Under the pieces are notes generated by a model. That model was not told the origin of the DNA, made no database searches, and worked only from the letters and a program-made list of their open reading frames with translations. A stretch of DNA of 64,000 bases from Bin87 sp964347975 (GTDB lineage Bacteria > Chloroflexota > Dehalococcoidia > Lucifugimonadales > UBA3495), in NCBI GenBank assembly GCA_964347975.1, contig CAYGAY010000007.1, positions 43,707 through 107,706 of the forward strand, in the 5' to 3' direction. Within the stretch, counting starts at the first letter, position 1. Each line of letters starts with the position of its first letter. The position numbers were made by a program, and so were the translations under genes. Of the stretch, positions 1-8,218 are shown piece after piece.

Positions 1-2231
1 ATGGGCAGGCTGGTCAATCGCTGCCCCGTCGCCTCGCCCACGGCGTTGGCGATGGCGGCCAGCGGAGGCACGATGGGCACCTCGCCAACCCCGCGCACAC
101 CGTAGGGATGGCCGGGGTTGGCTACCTCTACAATCACCGTGTCGATCATGGGCAGGTCCAGCGAGGTGGGCATCCGGTAGTCCAGGAAGCTGGAGTTCAT
201 CATCTGGCCGTTGTCGCTGAAATAATATTCCTCGTTCAGCGCCCAGCCGATGCCCTGCACCGCTCCGCCCTGGATTTGCCCTTCCACGTAGCTGGGATGC
301 ACCGCTTTGCCGGCGTCCTGGATGGCGGTGTAGCGCAGGATTTCGGTCTTGCCCGTATCCGGGTCAACCTCTACGTCCACCAGGTGGACGCCGAAGGAGT
401 TGCCTTCGCCGGTGGGGTCCAGGCTGGCGGTGCCGGTGATGCCGCCGCCGGTGGTGTAGAGCTGGCGGGCCAGGTCCTTGAAGGTGAAACTGAGCTCCTC
501 CGACCGGTGGCTGATGATGCCGCTATCGTATTCCACCTCTTCAACGGGCACATCCCAGATCGACGCGGCCCGTTCCACCAGCTGCGTCTTGACATCCTCC
601 GCGGCCAGGATAGCGGCCCAGCCGGTGGCGAAGGTGGTCCGGCTGCCGCCGGTGACCATGGTGTAGCCGATGGAATCGGTGTCCACCACCTGGGGTTTGA
701 TGTCCTCGTAGGCGATGCCCAAAGTTTCCGCCGCCTGCTGGGCGATGGAAGCGCGGCTACCGCCGATGTCCACGGAACCCTCAATCAGGTTAACCGTACC
801 GTCCGGGTTCACCGTCATGTTGACGCTGGAGTGGAATCCCCGGTTCATCCAGAAGCCGGCGGCGACGCCCCGGCCCCGGTTAGGCCCGGCCAGCGGCGTC
901 CGGTAGTGGTCGTGGTTGCGGGCGGCTTCCAGGCATTCCACCAGGCCGATTTTCTGGAATACCGGGCCTTCCACCTTGCGGGAGCCTTCGGTTACGGCGT
1001 TGTTCAGGCGAAACTCCACCGGGTCAACGCCCAGCCGCTGGCACAGCTCGTCCACCACCTGCTCCACGCCGAAGGCGGCCTGCGGGGAACCGGGGGCGCG
1101 GTAGGCGGCGGTCTTGGGCTTGTTGACCACCACGTCGTAGCCTTTCACCGTCCCGTTTTCCAAATCGTAGCAGGCGAAGGCGCAGGTGGCGCCCTGCATC
1201 ACTGGCGAGCCGGGATAGGCCCCGGCCTCGAAGGCCAGCTCAATCTCGGCGGCGGTAATCTTGCCGGCAGAGTTGGCGCCCATCTTGACGCGCATCCAGC
1301 TGCCGGGGGCCGGGCCGCTGCCCTCAAAGACCTCGGTTCGGCTCATCAGAATCTTGACCGGCGCGCCGGCTTTGCGCGACAGCAACGCGGCCACCGGCTC
1401 CAGGTAGAAAGACACCTTGCCGCCGAAGCCGCCGCCGATTTCCATGGGCGTTACGCGCACGTCGGACACGTCCACCCGCAGCGCGTCGGCGGTGTTGGCG
1501 CGGACGACGAATGCGCCTTGCGTGCTGCACCAGATGTTGATCTGCCCGTCGGCCCGCCAGTGGGCGGTGGCGTTGTGCGGCTCGATATAGCCCTGGTGCA
1601 CCGACGCCGTGGTGAACTCGCGCTCTACGATAACGTCGGCTTTGGCGAAACCGGCGGCGGTGTCGCCCTTCTCGAATTTCATGTAGGCGGCGACGTTGCT
1701 GGGCTTTTCGGACATTTCGCCCATGGCCGAGGTGTGCAGGTCGTCGTGCAGCAGCGGCGCTCCTTCCTGCATGGCGGCGCGCACGTCGATGACTGGCTCC
1801 AAAACTTCGTAGTCCACGTCGATGAGGGCCAGGGCCGCCTCGGCGACGTGGGCATTGTCGGCGGCGACGGCGGCGACGGCGTGGCCGCGATACAGCGCCT
1901 TGTCGCTGGCCAGGAAGTTATCGCTGAGGAACTTGAAACGGTTGTAGTCGTTGCCCAGTTCCCCTTTGCTCATTGACGCGAAGGGCAGGTCGGCGGCGGT
2001 CACCACGGCGCGGACGCCGGGCAGCGCCTCCGCGTTGCTGGTATCCACGGACCTGATGCGGGCGTGGGCGTGGGGGCTGCGCAGGACACGCCCGTGCAGC
2101 AGGCCGGTCAGGTTGAGGTCGGCGCCGTACTGGGCGCGGCCGGTCACCTTGTCCACTCCGTCCGGGCGCACGGGGCGCTTGCCGACTACATCGTACTCAA
2201 CTTCGGAAAGCACCTGGTTTGATGTGGTCAC
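1..2231 (-). CDS. Molybdenum hydroxylase large (molybdopterin-binding) subunit, C-terminus cut by window edge
   Basis: Large catalytic subunit of the xanthine dehydrogenase / CO dehydrogenase-like family; it would hold the Mo-cytosine dinucleotide cofactor and hydroxylate a substrate I cannot identify. 743 codons are visible. Seen: the N-terminal a/b hammerhead domain (VTGRAQYGADL near residue 25), GGGFGGK near residue 264, AYRAPGSPQ near 375 and GVRGVGEVP near 716, whose Glu is the conserved catalytic base. The reading stays open to base 1 at a point where homologues have only a few residues left. The GTG start follows GAGGTGA at normal spacing. A TATAAT lies at 2267-2272 upstream. The matching FAD and 2Fe-2S genes are at 4489-5846, not adjacent. 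Confidence 0.93.
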   Translation of the reverse strand, partial: MTTSNQVLSEVEYDVVGKRPVRPDGVDKVTGRAQYGADLNLTGLLHGRVLRSPHAHARIRSVDTSNAEALPGVRAVVTAADLPFASMSKGELGNDYNRFKFLSDNFLASDKALYRGHAVAAVAADNAHVAEAALALIDVDYEVLEPVIDVRAAMQEGAPLLHDDLHTSAMGEMSEKPSNVAAYMKFEKGDTAAGFAKADVIVEREFTTASVHQGYIEPHNATAHWRADGQINIWCSTQGAFVVRANTADALRVDVSDVRVTPMEIGGGFGGKVSFYLEPVAALLSRKAGAPVKILMSRTEVFEGSGPAPGSWMRVKMGANSAGKITAAEIELAFEAGAYPGSPVMQGATCAFACYDLENGTVKGYDVVVNKPKTAAYRAPGSPQAAFGVEQVVDELCQRLGVDPVEFRLNNAVTEGSRKVEGPVFQKIGLVECLEAARNHDHYRTPLAGPNRGRGVAAGFWMNRGFHSSVNMTVNPDGTVNLIEGSVDIGGSRASIAQQAAETLGIAYEDIKPQVVDTDSIGYTMVTGGSRTTFATGWAAILAAEDVKTQLVERAASIWDVPVEEVEYDSGIISHRSEELSFTFKDLARQLYTTGGGITGTASLDPTGEGNSFGVHLVDVEVDPDTGKTEILRYTAIQDAGKAVHPSYVEGQIQGGAVQGIGWALNEEYYFSDNGQMMNSSFLDYRMPTSLDLPMIDTVIVEVANPGHPYGVRGVGEVPIVPPLAAIANAVGEATGQRLTSLP

Positions 2232-2266
2232 TTTGGTTCACCTCATAACGGTTTCAGTTGGCGGGG

Positions 2267-2272
2267 ATTATA
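2267..2272 (-). promoter_or_regulatory. Candidate -10 box of the Mo-subunit gene
   Basis: A perfect TATAAT on the minus strand, about 35 bases before the GTG at 2231. No convincing -35 was found 16-18 bases upstream. It would give the large-subunit gene its own promoter, in keeping with its separation from the small-subunit genes. Confidence 0.4.
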
Positions 2273-2371
2273 GCGTATGTTGGGCAAAGGGCAGATGGCG
2301 ACGATTTTGACGCGGGCCGGCGGCGGCTGTTAACATTGTTCCAATCGCGTCGCGCAACCGGAGACCGCATC

Positions 2372-2695
2372 ATGGCTAAATACGATTCCGTCAAGGAGCA
2401 GGTGGCGACCATCGTGCGCAGCCACCTCGAGAATAAATTCGGCGACCGGCTCTTGTTCGACGAAATATGGGTTACACCCAAGCTGGACGAGTGGGGCGAC
2501 GAGTACCTGCAAATCAGGGTCGTGTATGATGGCGATGGTGACCTGCTCGACCCCAAGTGGCTCAATGGCCTTTACCGGAGAATGCGACCGGAGTTCCTTG
2601 AGCTGGGAGTAACCAACATCCCGTCACAATCGTACATTGACAAGGCCGAAATCGCCGAGTGGACGGATGAAGAGAGGGCCAGGCTTTTCCGGTAA
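2372..2695 (+). CDS. Unknown 107-aa protein, first gene of a HEPN pair
   Basis: No family recognised. The protein is mixed alpha/beta by eye, with a strand-like core DEYLQIRVVYDGDGD near residues 48-62, followed by acidic and aromatic segments (DPKWLNGLYRRM). ATG at 2372 was chosen because GGAG lies about nine bases upstream. The next gene, a HEPN-domain protein, starts nine bases after the stop, so the two are almost certainly co-transcribed. HEPN proteins are often paired with a nucleotidyltransferase antitoxin; this partner occupies that position but shows no GSxxR or DxD motif. A neutralising partner is possible but not demonstrated. Confidence 0.7.
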   Translation: MAKYDSVKEQVATIVRSHLENKFGDRLLFDEIWVTPKLDEWGDEYLQIRVVYDGDGDLLDPKWLNGLYRRMRPEFLELGVTNIPSQSYIDKAEIAEWTDEERARLFR

Positions 2696-2704
2696 AACCG
2701 CGCC

Positions 2705-3187
2705 ATGAACTGGGAACAATTGATTGCGATTGCCCGGATGCTCGCATCCGCCCCCGGCTACGGTGAGCGCCGCGGGCGGCCCCAGCAGATGCAGTTGCGC
2801 AAGGCGATCAGCTCCGCGTACTACGCTATGTTCCACGCCCTGGCAATGAGCAACGCAGACACGCTGATTGGCGCGTCGCCGCGCTTCCGCGGCCTGCCGG
2901 CGTGGACACTGACCTACCGGGCACTGGACCACGGGTTTGCCAGAGGACAAATCAACCGCGGCCTGGCCGGCTTTGCGGTTGAGATTGAGGAATTCGGCAA
3001 CACTTTCGTTGACCTGCAAAGCTGGCGTCATTTGGCTGATTATGACCCCACCGCCGAATTTACCCGCGCTGATACGCTCCGCCTGATAAACCAAGCCGAG
3101 GCGGCAATCATCGCGTTCGAGACTGCTGATGCGACGGAGCGCAAGGTTTTCGCCGCACACGTACTGTTTCGACTACGAACTCCATAA
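2705..3187 (+). CDS. HEPN-domain protein (UPF0332-like)
   Basis: A 160-aa protein. LRKAISSAYYAMFHAL at residues 31-46 and RHLADYDP at 108-115 match the two conserved helices of UPF0332-type HEPN proteins. Many HEPN proteins are RNases with an R-x4-6-H motif; no clear copy is visible here, so catalytic activity is uncertain. It follows the 107-aa gene by nine bases and converges on the lipoprotein gene at 3235. The pair sits between genes of the molybdenum hydroxylase, which suggests insertion. A toxin-antitoxin or abortive-infection role is inferred only from family and arrangement. Confidence 0.75.
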   Translation: MNWEQLIAIARMLASAPGYGERRGRPQQMQLRKAISSAYYAMFHALAMSNADTLIGASPRFRGLPAWTLTYRALDHGFARGQINRGLAGFAVEIEEFGNTFVDLQSWRHLADYDPTAEFTRADTLRLINQAEAAIIAFETADATERKVFAAHVLFRLRTP

Positions 3188-3234
3188 GACCTGTTGAGGC
3201 AGCGTTAACCAGCGAGGCTAACGTAGGTGTTTCA

Positions 3235-4350
3235 TTATTTCTGGATAATCTTGCAGTAGTCCATGACTTGGCGGAGGCCGTTGCTTTTCCACTTGGCTAT
3301 TATGGCTGCCGGTTGTGCGGGTTCCTTCACGGTAGCCGTCATCATCTGCATTGTGTCCGCCAGGGGTTGCGGGTTTTCTATCCGGCGTAGCGTTGGCTTA
3401 AGCTCGCCTATTGTGCCGGCATTTATCTGGGAACGGGAATTGGACAGTACAACCCACTTGCTGCTGATGGTAGCCAGAACTGGCGGGCCGTACTTTCTCT
3501 TCTTGTCCGGGTCCAGCCTTTCCTCATAGAAATCCAGGTCAATCAGCGCGCTGCGGTGTTTCCGGTCACGCATACGCCGGATTAGTTCGTCCGGCGTCGC
3601 TTCTCGGAGTTGCCAGTGGTTGCGCACCTCATTCCAAGCTTCGTCCAGGTCATTCTCTTCGGCTGGGGAAAGACGCAGGTCTCCGGCAAACTCGGAGAGA
3701 TTGGCAGTGTATTCAATCAAAGCGTCCAAGTCATCGTCCTGGTACTGCTTGACCGGGTTGCCGCGATAACTCCTGCTGATGTTTGACTCCGCGGTTGCGA
3801 GCGTGTGATGCCAGTCAATGTACATAGCGCGGTTGCCGGACGTATCGCACTGGTAGGTGACTACCGGAGCATTGCCCGCCGTCTCGTATTTCACCGCCGC
3901 ATTGCGGAACGATACAGAATCTCGCCCCCCGTAGGACACCCGCTCCATTTGCCAACTGCCGAATAGCGATTCCCCGGCAATTGGCGCTGGCGTGGCAATG
4001 GGCGCCGGGGTTGCGGTGGACAGTTCCGCCGGAGCATTTGTGCTTCCGGGCGTGGGCGTAACTGTCACGACGCGGGTGACTGGAACTTCGCGGGTTATTT
4101 CCACTGGCTGGAAAACCTTCACCGTGCGGGTGACAGGAATTTCTTCTGCGGTAACCACTTCTTTGACAACTGGAACCTCACGCGTGACTTCCACAGTCTT
4201 GACGGTTTCGACCACTCGCGTAACCGGGACTTCCTGGACCACGGAAACCTCACGAGTCACTTCTACCTCACGAACCTCGGTCTGAGTAGAGCAAGCAATG
4301 ACAGCGCCTAGAGTTACGGCTAGCAGAACCATCACAGTAGTGATTCTCAT
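3235..4350 (-). CDS. Lipoprotein with T-R-E-V/P-V-T-R repeats
   Basis: A 371-aa protein starting MRITTVMVLLAVTLGAVIAC, a lipoprotein signal peptide with lipobox-type Cys20. Residues about 25-100 are a low-complexity array of repeats such as VTREV, VVQEV and VPVTR, then a Thr/Pro/Ala linker and a soluble domain of about 250 residues with no family I recognise. Such arrays are common in Chloroflexota surface proteins and probably act as a rigid spacer holding the domain off the membrane. The ATG at 4350 has GAGGGAG upstream; the longer reading from 4416 would bury the signal peptide. It lies between the terminator of the small-subunit operon and the HEPN pair. Confidence 0.8.
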   Translation of the reverse strand: MRITTVMVLLAVTLGAVIACSTQTEVREVEVTREVSVVQEVPVTRVVETVKTVEVTREVPVVKEVVTAEEIPVTRTVKVFQPVEITREVPVTRVVTVTPTPGSTNAPAELSTATPAPIATPAPIAGESLFGSWQMERVSYGGRDSVSFRNAAVKYETAGNAPVVTYQCDTSGNRAMYIDWHHTLATAESNISRSYRGNPVKQYQDDDLDALIEYTANLSEFAGDLRLSPAEENDLDEAWNEVRNHWQLREATPDELIRRMRDRKHRSALIDLDFYEERLDPDKKRKYGPPVLATISSKWVVLSNSRSQINAGTIGELKPTLRRIENPQPLADTMQMMTATVKEPAQPAAIIAKWKSNGLRQVMDYCKIIQK

Positions 4351-4429
4351 TGGTTGCTCCCTCGGCTGCGTGGTGAGTAGGTTCTGTTTTGCGCTTGATT
4401 GTTCGCTATCTGCCAAAAGGCAATGTCAC

Positions 4430-4457
4430 CAAAACGGGGCGACCAGTCGGTCGCCCC
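4430..4457 (-). terminator. Rho-independent terminator after the 2Fe-2S subunit gene
   Basis: On the minus strand GGGGCGACC, a four-base loop and GGTCGCCCC form a perfect 9-bp stem followed by GTTTTGG. It lies about 30 bases past the stop of the 2Fe-2S gene and separates that operon from the lipoprotein gene. Confidence 0.8.
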
Positions 4458-4488
4458 TTCGTGTGCGCGTCTTGCGGCGGCGGAACGG

Positions 4489-4968
4489 CTATCCTGCCCG
4501 CATCTTCTCCCCCGCGTCCAGCACGGCGCGGACGATTTTGTCGTAGCCGGTGCAGCGGCAGAGGTTGCCGGCCAGCCAGTGGCGGATGCGGCCTTCGTCG
4601 GCGTCCGGCTCGGCGTCCAGGAGGGCCTTGGCGGCCACGATGAAGCCGGGCGTGCAGATGCCGCACTGCAATGCCGCGTTCTCCAGGAACGCCTGCTGAA
4701 TGGGGTGGAGACCATCAGCGGAGGCGACGCCTTCAATGGTATTCACCTGGGCGCCCTCGGCTTCGACGCCCAGCACCAGGCAGGAGCATACGATGCGGCC
4801 GTCGAGGTCGACGGTGCAGGCTCCGCAGTTGCCGTCGTTGCAACCTTCCTTGGAGCCGGTCATGCCGACGACGTCGCGCAGACACTCCAACAGGCTCTGC
4901 CGCGGCTCGCAGAGAAAGTGCGTCTCGTTGCCGTTGATGGTGGTAGTTACGTGGACAAGTCCGGGCAT
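4489..4968 (-). CDS. Molybdenum hydroxylase 2Fe-2S subunit
   Basis: A 159-aa electron-transfer subunit of the CoxS/XdhC type, passing electrons from the Mo site to FAD. The plant-type [2Fe-2S] motif is seen as CNDGNCGAC with a later Cys (residues about 43-63), and the second, helical cluster as CGIC near 102 and CRCTG near 138. Length is normal for the family. Its start is two bases after the stop of the FAD gene, and GGAGGAA lies inside the end of that gene, so translation is probably coupled. A terminator follows at 4430-4457. Confidence 0.96.
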   Translation of the reverse strand: MPGLVHVTTTINGNETHFLCEPRQSLLECLRDVVGMTGSKEGCNDGNCGACTVDLDGRIVCSCLVLGVEAEGAQVNTIEGVASADGLHPIQQAFLENAALQCGICTPGFIVAAKALLDAEPDADEGRIRHWLAGNLCRCTGYDKIVRAVLDAGEKMRAG

Positions 4969-4970
4969 TG

Positions 4971-5846
4971 TTATTCCTCCCCTCGGGCGCGCCGGATGGC
5001 AATATTCAGGGTGCGGCGGGTCAGCACGTCCACCAGGTGGTGGCGCTGGCGGATGGTGCCGCGCATATCGGTGATGGGGGTAGCGGCTTCGCTGGCCAGG
5101 CGGCCAGCCTCGGCGATGGCCTCATCGGAAACGGCCTTGCCGGCCAGGCTGTCGCCGGCGGCGGCGGCCAGGATGGGCGTCGGGCCGACCGATGCCAGGG
5201 CGATGCGGGCCGAGACGAAGTTCTGGCCCGATGCGTCCAGCGCCACCGAGGAGGAAACGCCGGCCACGGCGATGTCCATCTCATTGCGGGGGATGAACCG
5301 CAGGTACGCGGTGCCGGAGTTGGCGGCCGGCGCCGGAATCTGAACGGCGACCAGCAGTTCGTCAGGCTCCAGAACGGTGCGGCCCGGTCCGGTGCAGAAA
5401 TCTTCGGTGGGCACGGTGCGCCAGCCGTTGGGGCCGTTGACATGGGCCTCGCCGCCGAGAGTGATCACCGGCGGGATGGTGTCGCCGGACGGGGCGGCGT
5501 TACACAGATTGCCGCCAACGGTCGCGCGGCCCTGGATCTGGATGCTGCCGATCATGCCGGCGGCGTCAATGAGACCGGGATAAGCAGCGGCTACGGCCTG
5601 GTCCTGGTAGATCCGGTAACACGGTACGGCGGCGCCGAGTTGCAGGCCGCTATCGTTCAGGTTGAGGCCGTTCAACTCGGGAATCTTCTTCGTGTCAACC
5701 AGCACGTCAATCTCGCGACGTCCACCGCGCAGCTGCACCAAGATGTCAGTGCCGCCGGCCAACGCGCGGGCACGGTCGCCGTGTTGCGCCATTATGGACA
5801 CGGCGTCGCTGAGGGAAGTAGGGGCTTGGTAATCAATAGCTCGCAT
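4971..5846 (-). CDS. Molybdenum hydroxylase FAD-binding subunit
   Basis: A 291-aa CoxM/XdhB-like subunit that binds FAD and hands electrons to the final acceptor. The pyrophosphate-binding segment ALAGGTDILVQL (about residues 28-39) and GRATVGGNLCNAAPSGD near 107-123 are characteristic, followed by the C-terminal CO dehydrogenase flavoprotein domain. ATG 5846 was preferred over GTG 5852 because AGGAGGT lies five bases before the ATG and overlaps the GTG. First gene of the two-gene operon driven by the promoter at 5867-5894. Confidence 0.95.
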   Translation of the reverse strand: MRAIDYQAPTSLSDAVSIMAQHGDRARALAGGTDILVQLRGGRREIDVLVDTKKIPELNGLNLNDSGLQLGAAVPCYRIYQDQAVAAAYPGLIDAAGMIGSIQIQGRATVGGNLCNAAPSGDTIPPVITLGGEAHVNGPNGWRTVPTEDFCTGPGRTVLEPDELLVAVQIPAPAANSGTAYLRFIPRNEMDIAVAGVSSSVALDASGQNFVSARIALASVGPTPILAAAAGDSLAGKAVSDEAIAEAGRLASEAATPITDMRGTIRQRHHLVDVLTRRTLNIAIRRARGEE

Positions 5847-5866
5847 GGGCACCTCCTGCGGCGCAG

Positions 5867-5894
5867 ATTATAGCACGAACGACGGCGCTGTCAG
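5867..5894 (-). promoter_or_regulatory. Sigma-70-type promoter of the FAD/2Fe-2S operon
   Basis: On the minus strand CTGACA, a 16-base spacer and TATAAT preceded by TGC (extended -10). It ends 20 bases before the FAD-subunit ATG, with the ribosome binding site between. Confidence 0.7.
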
Positions 5895-6024
5895 CCGCCC
5901 GTTTTCGTGCCGGGCGGCTATGCTGCCGCGGGCGCGCCGGCCCGTGGGGACGGCGCGCCAGGGAACGGCGGCTATGATACCCCCGTACCCGGCGCGACGC
6001 AAACGGAACGGCGCGGCTTCTCCA

Positions 6025-7278
6025 TCAAACTGCGCCCTCTGCTTCCAGTTCCGCTAACTGTTCCGTCGTCAGGCCACCCAGACTGCACAGGATCTCCGCG
6101 TTGTGCTCCCCCAATCTCGGAGGAGTGCCGGTGGCGGCCGGCCGGCACGCCGTCAGTTGGATCGGCGTCGCCAGCGACCGGAAAGTCCCGCCCAGCGAGT
6201 CCCCGATGTCAACGTACATCCCCCGCGCTTCGAGCTGTGGACAGTTCGACAAATCAGCTACGTTTTGCGCCACGCCCATGGAGAACCCCAGCTCCGTCAA
6301 CCGTCCGGCTACTTCCCACTTGGGCCGCTGCGCCGACCATTCCTCAATCGCCGGTATCACTTGCTCGAAAACAAAGTCGGCGTCGGGAAACTGTTGCAGG
6401 TATCGCTCGTCCTGCTCCGGCAGGTCGCTGCGCCCGACCAGCTCCCACAGCGCTGTCAAACGCTGTGGGCTGCGCACGCCGGCCATCACGACGTAACCGT
6501 CGGCGGCCCGGAACACCAGGCCCGGGCCCAGGGACGCCTGACGAGTGCGCCCGGCCAGCCGTCCTGATTCTTCCCCGGTAGCCTGATATGCGTTCATGTT
6601 GCTGACCAGGTGAGAGACCATGCACTCGTACATTGCCACATCGACGTGCTGACCGACTCCCGTCTGTCTCCGCGTTTCCAACGCCAATAAGATGCCGAGG
6701 GCAGCCCAGACGCCCGGCACCGAGTCGCCGATGTTGTCTCCCACGGCCTGGGGCGTGCCACCGGGCTCCCCGGTGACCTCCATCCAGCCCGACATTGCCT
6801 GGATCGCCAGGTTGTTGGCGGGCCAGTCGGAGTAGGGCCCCCGCGCGCCGTCGCCGTAGCCGGTTATTTCAGCGTAAATCAGTCGCGGGTTGATTTCACG
6901 AAGCCGGTCGTAGCCCAAACCCAGCCGCCGGAACGCCCCCGGCCCCCAGTTGTCCAGCAGCACGTCCGAATTAGCTGCCAGCTTTTCAAATGCGCCCTTG
7001 CAGACGTCATTCCGCAAGTCCAGCGTCACCGATTTCTTGTTGCGGTTCACGCCCAGGAACCGGCTGCTTACCCGGCCCGTAGCGTCATCTCCGATGAACG
7101 GTTGCCGGCCCCGCGCCGCATCCCCCGTCCGAGGCCGCTCAATCTTGATAACCTCCGCGCCCATGTCGGCGAGGATGAGAGAGCAGAACGGCCCGGCCAC
7201 GATGTGCGTGGCGTCCAGCACGCGGATGCCGGTCAGGGGGAGGGGAAGGTTCGCGGGAGTGCCGGAGTTGGCAGACAT
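6025..7278 (-). CDS. CaiB/BaiF family CoA transferase
   Basis: A 417-aa class III CoA transferase, expected to move CoA between carboxylic acids by a covalent Asp anhydride. The family start GIRVLDATHIVAGPFC and ADMGAEVIKIE (residues 17-49) is clear, as are KSVTLDL and the central VGDNIGDSVPG stretch near 183, which probably carries the catalytic Asp. Full length, no break. The substrate cannot be read from sequence. No strong Shine-Dalgarno is visible before ATG 7278. It follows the molybdenum hydroxylase operon upstream on the same strand with about 180 bases between, so a shared catabolic pathway is possible but unproven. Confidence 0.92.
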   Translation of the reverse strand: MSANSGTPANLPLPLTGIRVLDATHIVAGPFCSLILADMGAEVIKIERPRTGDAARGRQPFIGDDATGRVSSRFLGVNRNKKSVTLDLRNDVCKGAFEKLAANSDVLLDNWGPGAFRRLGLGYDRLREINPRLIYAEITGYGDGARGPYSDWPANNLAIQAMSGWMEVTGEPGGTPQAVGDNIGDSVPGVWAALGILLALETRRQTGVGQHVDVAMYECMVSHLVSNMNAYQATGEESGRLAGRTRQASLGPGLVFRAADGYVVMAGVRSPQRLTALWELVGRSDLPEQDERYLQQFPDADFVFEQVIPAIEEWSAQRPKWEVAGRLTELGFSMGVAQNVADLSNCPQLEARGMYVDIGDSLGGTFRSLATPIQLTACRPAATGTPPRLGEHNAEILCSLGGLTTEQLAELEAEGAV

Positions 7279-7327
7279 TGTTTGATACTCACTTGCGAGG
7301 CATGATTAGGAAGATCGAGTTATGCGA

Positions 7328-7736
7328 TTATCGGCTGAGGGCACGGTCGGCGGCACGCATTAGCAACTGCGCGTATGCAGTGGCGACGCCGATACTGTGT
7401 TGAAGATCCTGGAGTGTCAAGTTGAGGTGGTAGAAGTGGTTGTGCAACTGCTGCTGTCTATTGTAAAGGCACGAAGCGATCTGACCCTCGGAAAGAGTGA
7501 GTCCTGTGATTCGGCGAATGGCACTAGAGAAAGTGGCGCTGGTATTGGGGGGCTAGGTGAGGATTGCCAAAGCGGTCCGGAGGCTGCATTTCGTGGTCAG
7601 GGTCGGCGGCGCTGACGGCGTGGACAATGACGCCCCATACGAATTCACCAGCAGCAAGATACTGGCCAAGGTTAAAAAGCTCCGCGGCCAGCGCCGTCAG
7701 GTTACGGGATTCGTTGAGATGCGTTAGCGCATCCAA
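7328..7736 (-). pseudogene. HEPN/PaREP1-like small protein, frameshifted
   Basis: Two reading frames join at a run of six G (7547-7552). The first reads from TTG 7736 through AAELFNLGQYLAAGEFVWG and stops just after the run. Removing one base continues into SSAIRRITGLTLSEGQIA and ends at 7328, for a protein of about 135 aa. The helix pattern of LFNLGQYLAAGEFVWGVI resembles PaREP1/HEPN-type proteins, as in the neighbouring gene at 7724 and that at 15033. It overlaps the gene upstream by 13 bases. Either a recent loss, a phase-variable tract or a sequence error. Confidence 0.6.
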
Positions 7737-8218
7737 ATGGATGGGGCCCTGGGTTGCGCCGTTTCTACCTTTTCGATGAGCTCTCGGACAGCAGGCAAAA
7801 ATATAACGTATTCGTCGGGTTGCCAGTGGGTAAGTTCGGCGGGAGATTCCCCATGCCGCTTGAATTCTTCCGCTACGTTGAAAGCCCCAACGAACTCGGG
7901 TATCGGCAGTTGGGGCGCTTGGTCATCAGTGACCCAATCGAAAATTGCGGTATTTCGCGGCCAATCGCCAGGTTCTGTGGGCAAGCCGTCCAGCCATCGG
8001 ACGAATTCTCGAGCGTCTGCCACGGTTTTGCAGTGCCGGTTGTGCCGCCGCGCCGCATCAGCGACCGCCCGGAATGCGGCATCATAGGCCAGGCGCGCGC
8101 CTTCCTGGACGCGGCCGGCCGCGATGTGGTCTGCGGCCGCGTCCAGCGTTTCCATGGGGGTAGGCACCGCTGCTGCTCTCTCCGTTGGCGGGGGCCGGCT
8201 GGTGGAATTATCGGTCAT
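7724..8218 (-). CDS. Small helical protein, possibly HEPN/PaREP1-like
   Basis: A 164-aa protein of unknown function. An N-terminal linker rich in Pro is followed by helices LDAAADHIAAGRVQEGARL and AYDAAFRAVADAARRHNRH that resemble the repeated helix pattern of PaREP1/HEPN proteins. ATG 8218 was chosen (AGAGG about 11 bases upstream) over the in-frame TTG at 8227. It overlaps the retropepsin-like gene upstream by 11 bases and the frameshifted gene downstream by 13, so the genes appear to be one transcript. The family match is by pattern only. Confidence 0.65.
   Translation of the reverse strand: MTDNSTSRPPPTERAAAVPTPMETLDAAADHIAAGRVQEGARLAYDAAFRAVADAARRHNRHCKTVADAREFVRWLDGLPTEPGDWPRNTAIFDWVTDDQAPQLPIPEFVGAFNVAEEFKRHGESPAELTHWQPDEYVIFLPAVRELIEKVETAQPRAPSIWMR

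Noticed and set aside
108..1976. A 622-codon open frame on the plus strand
   Set aside because: It lies opposite the molybdenum hydroxylase large subunit, which has all family motifs; GC-rich codons leave long antisense frames open.
3992..4285. Plus-strand frame rich in T-S-R-V-T repeats
   Set aside because: It is the antisense reading of the lipoprotein repeat array.
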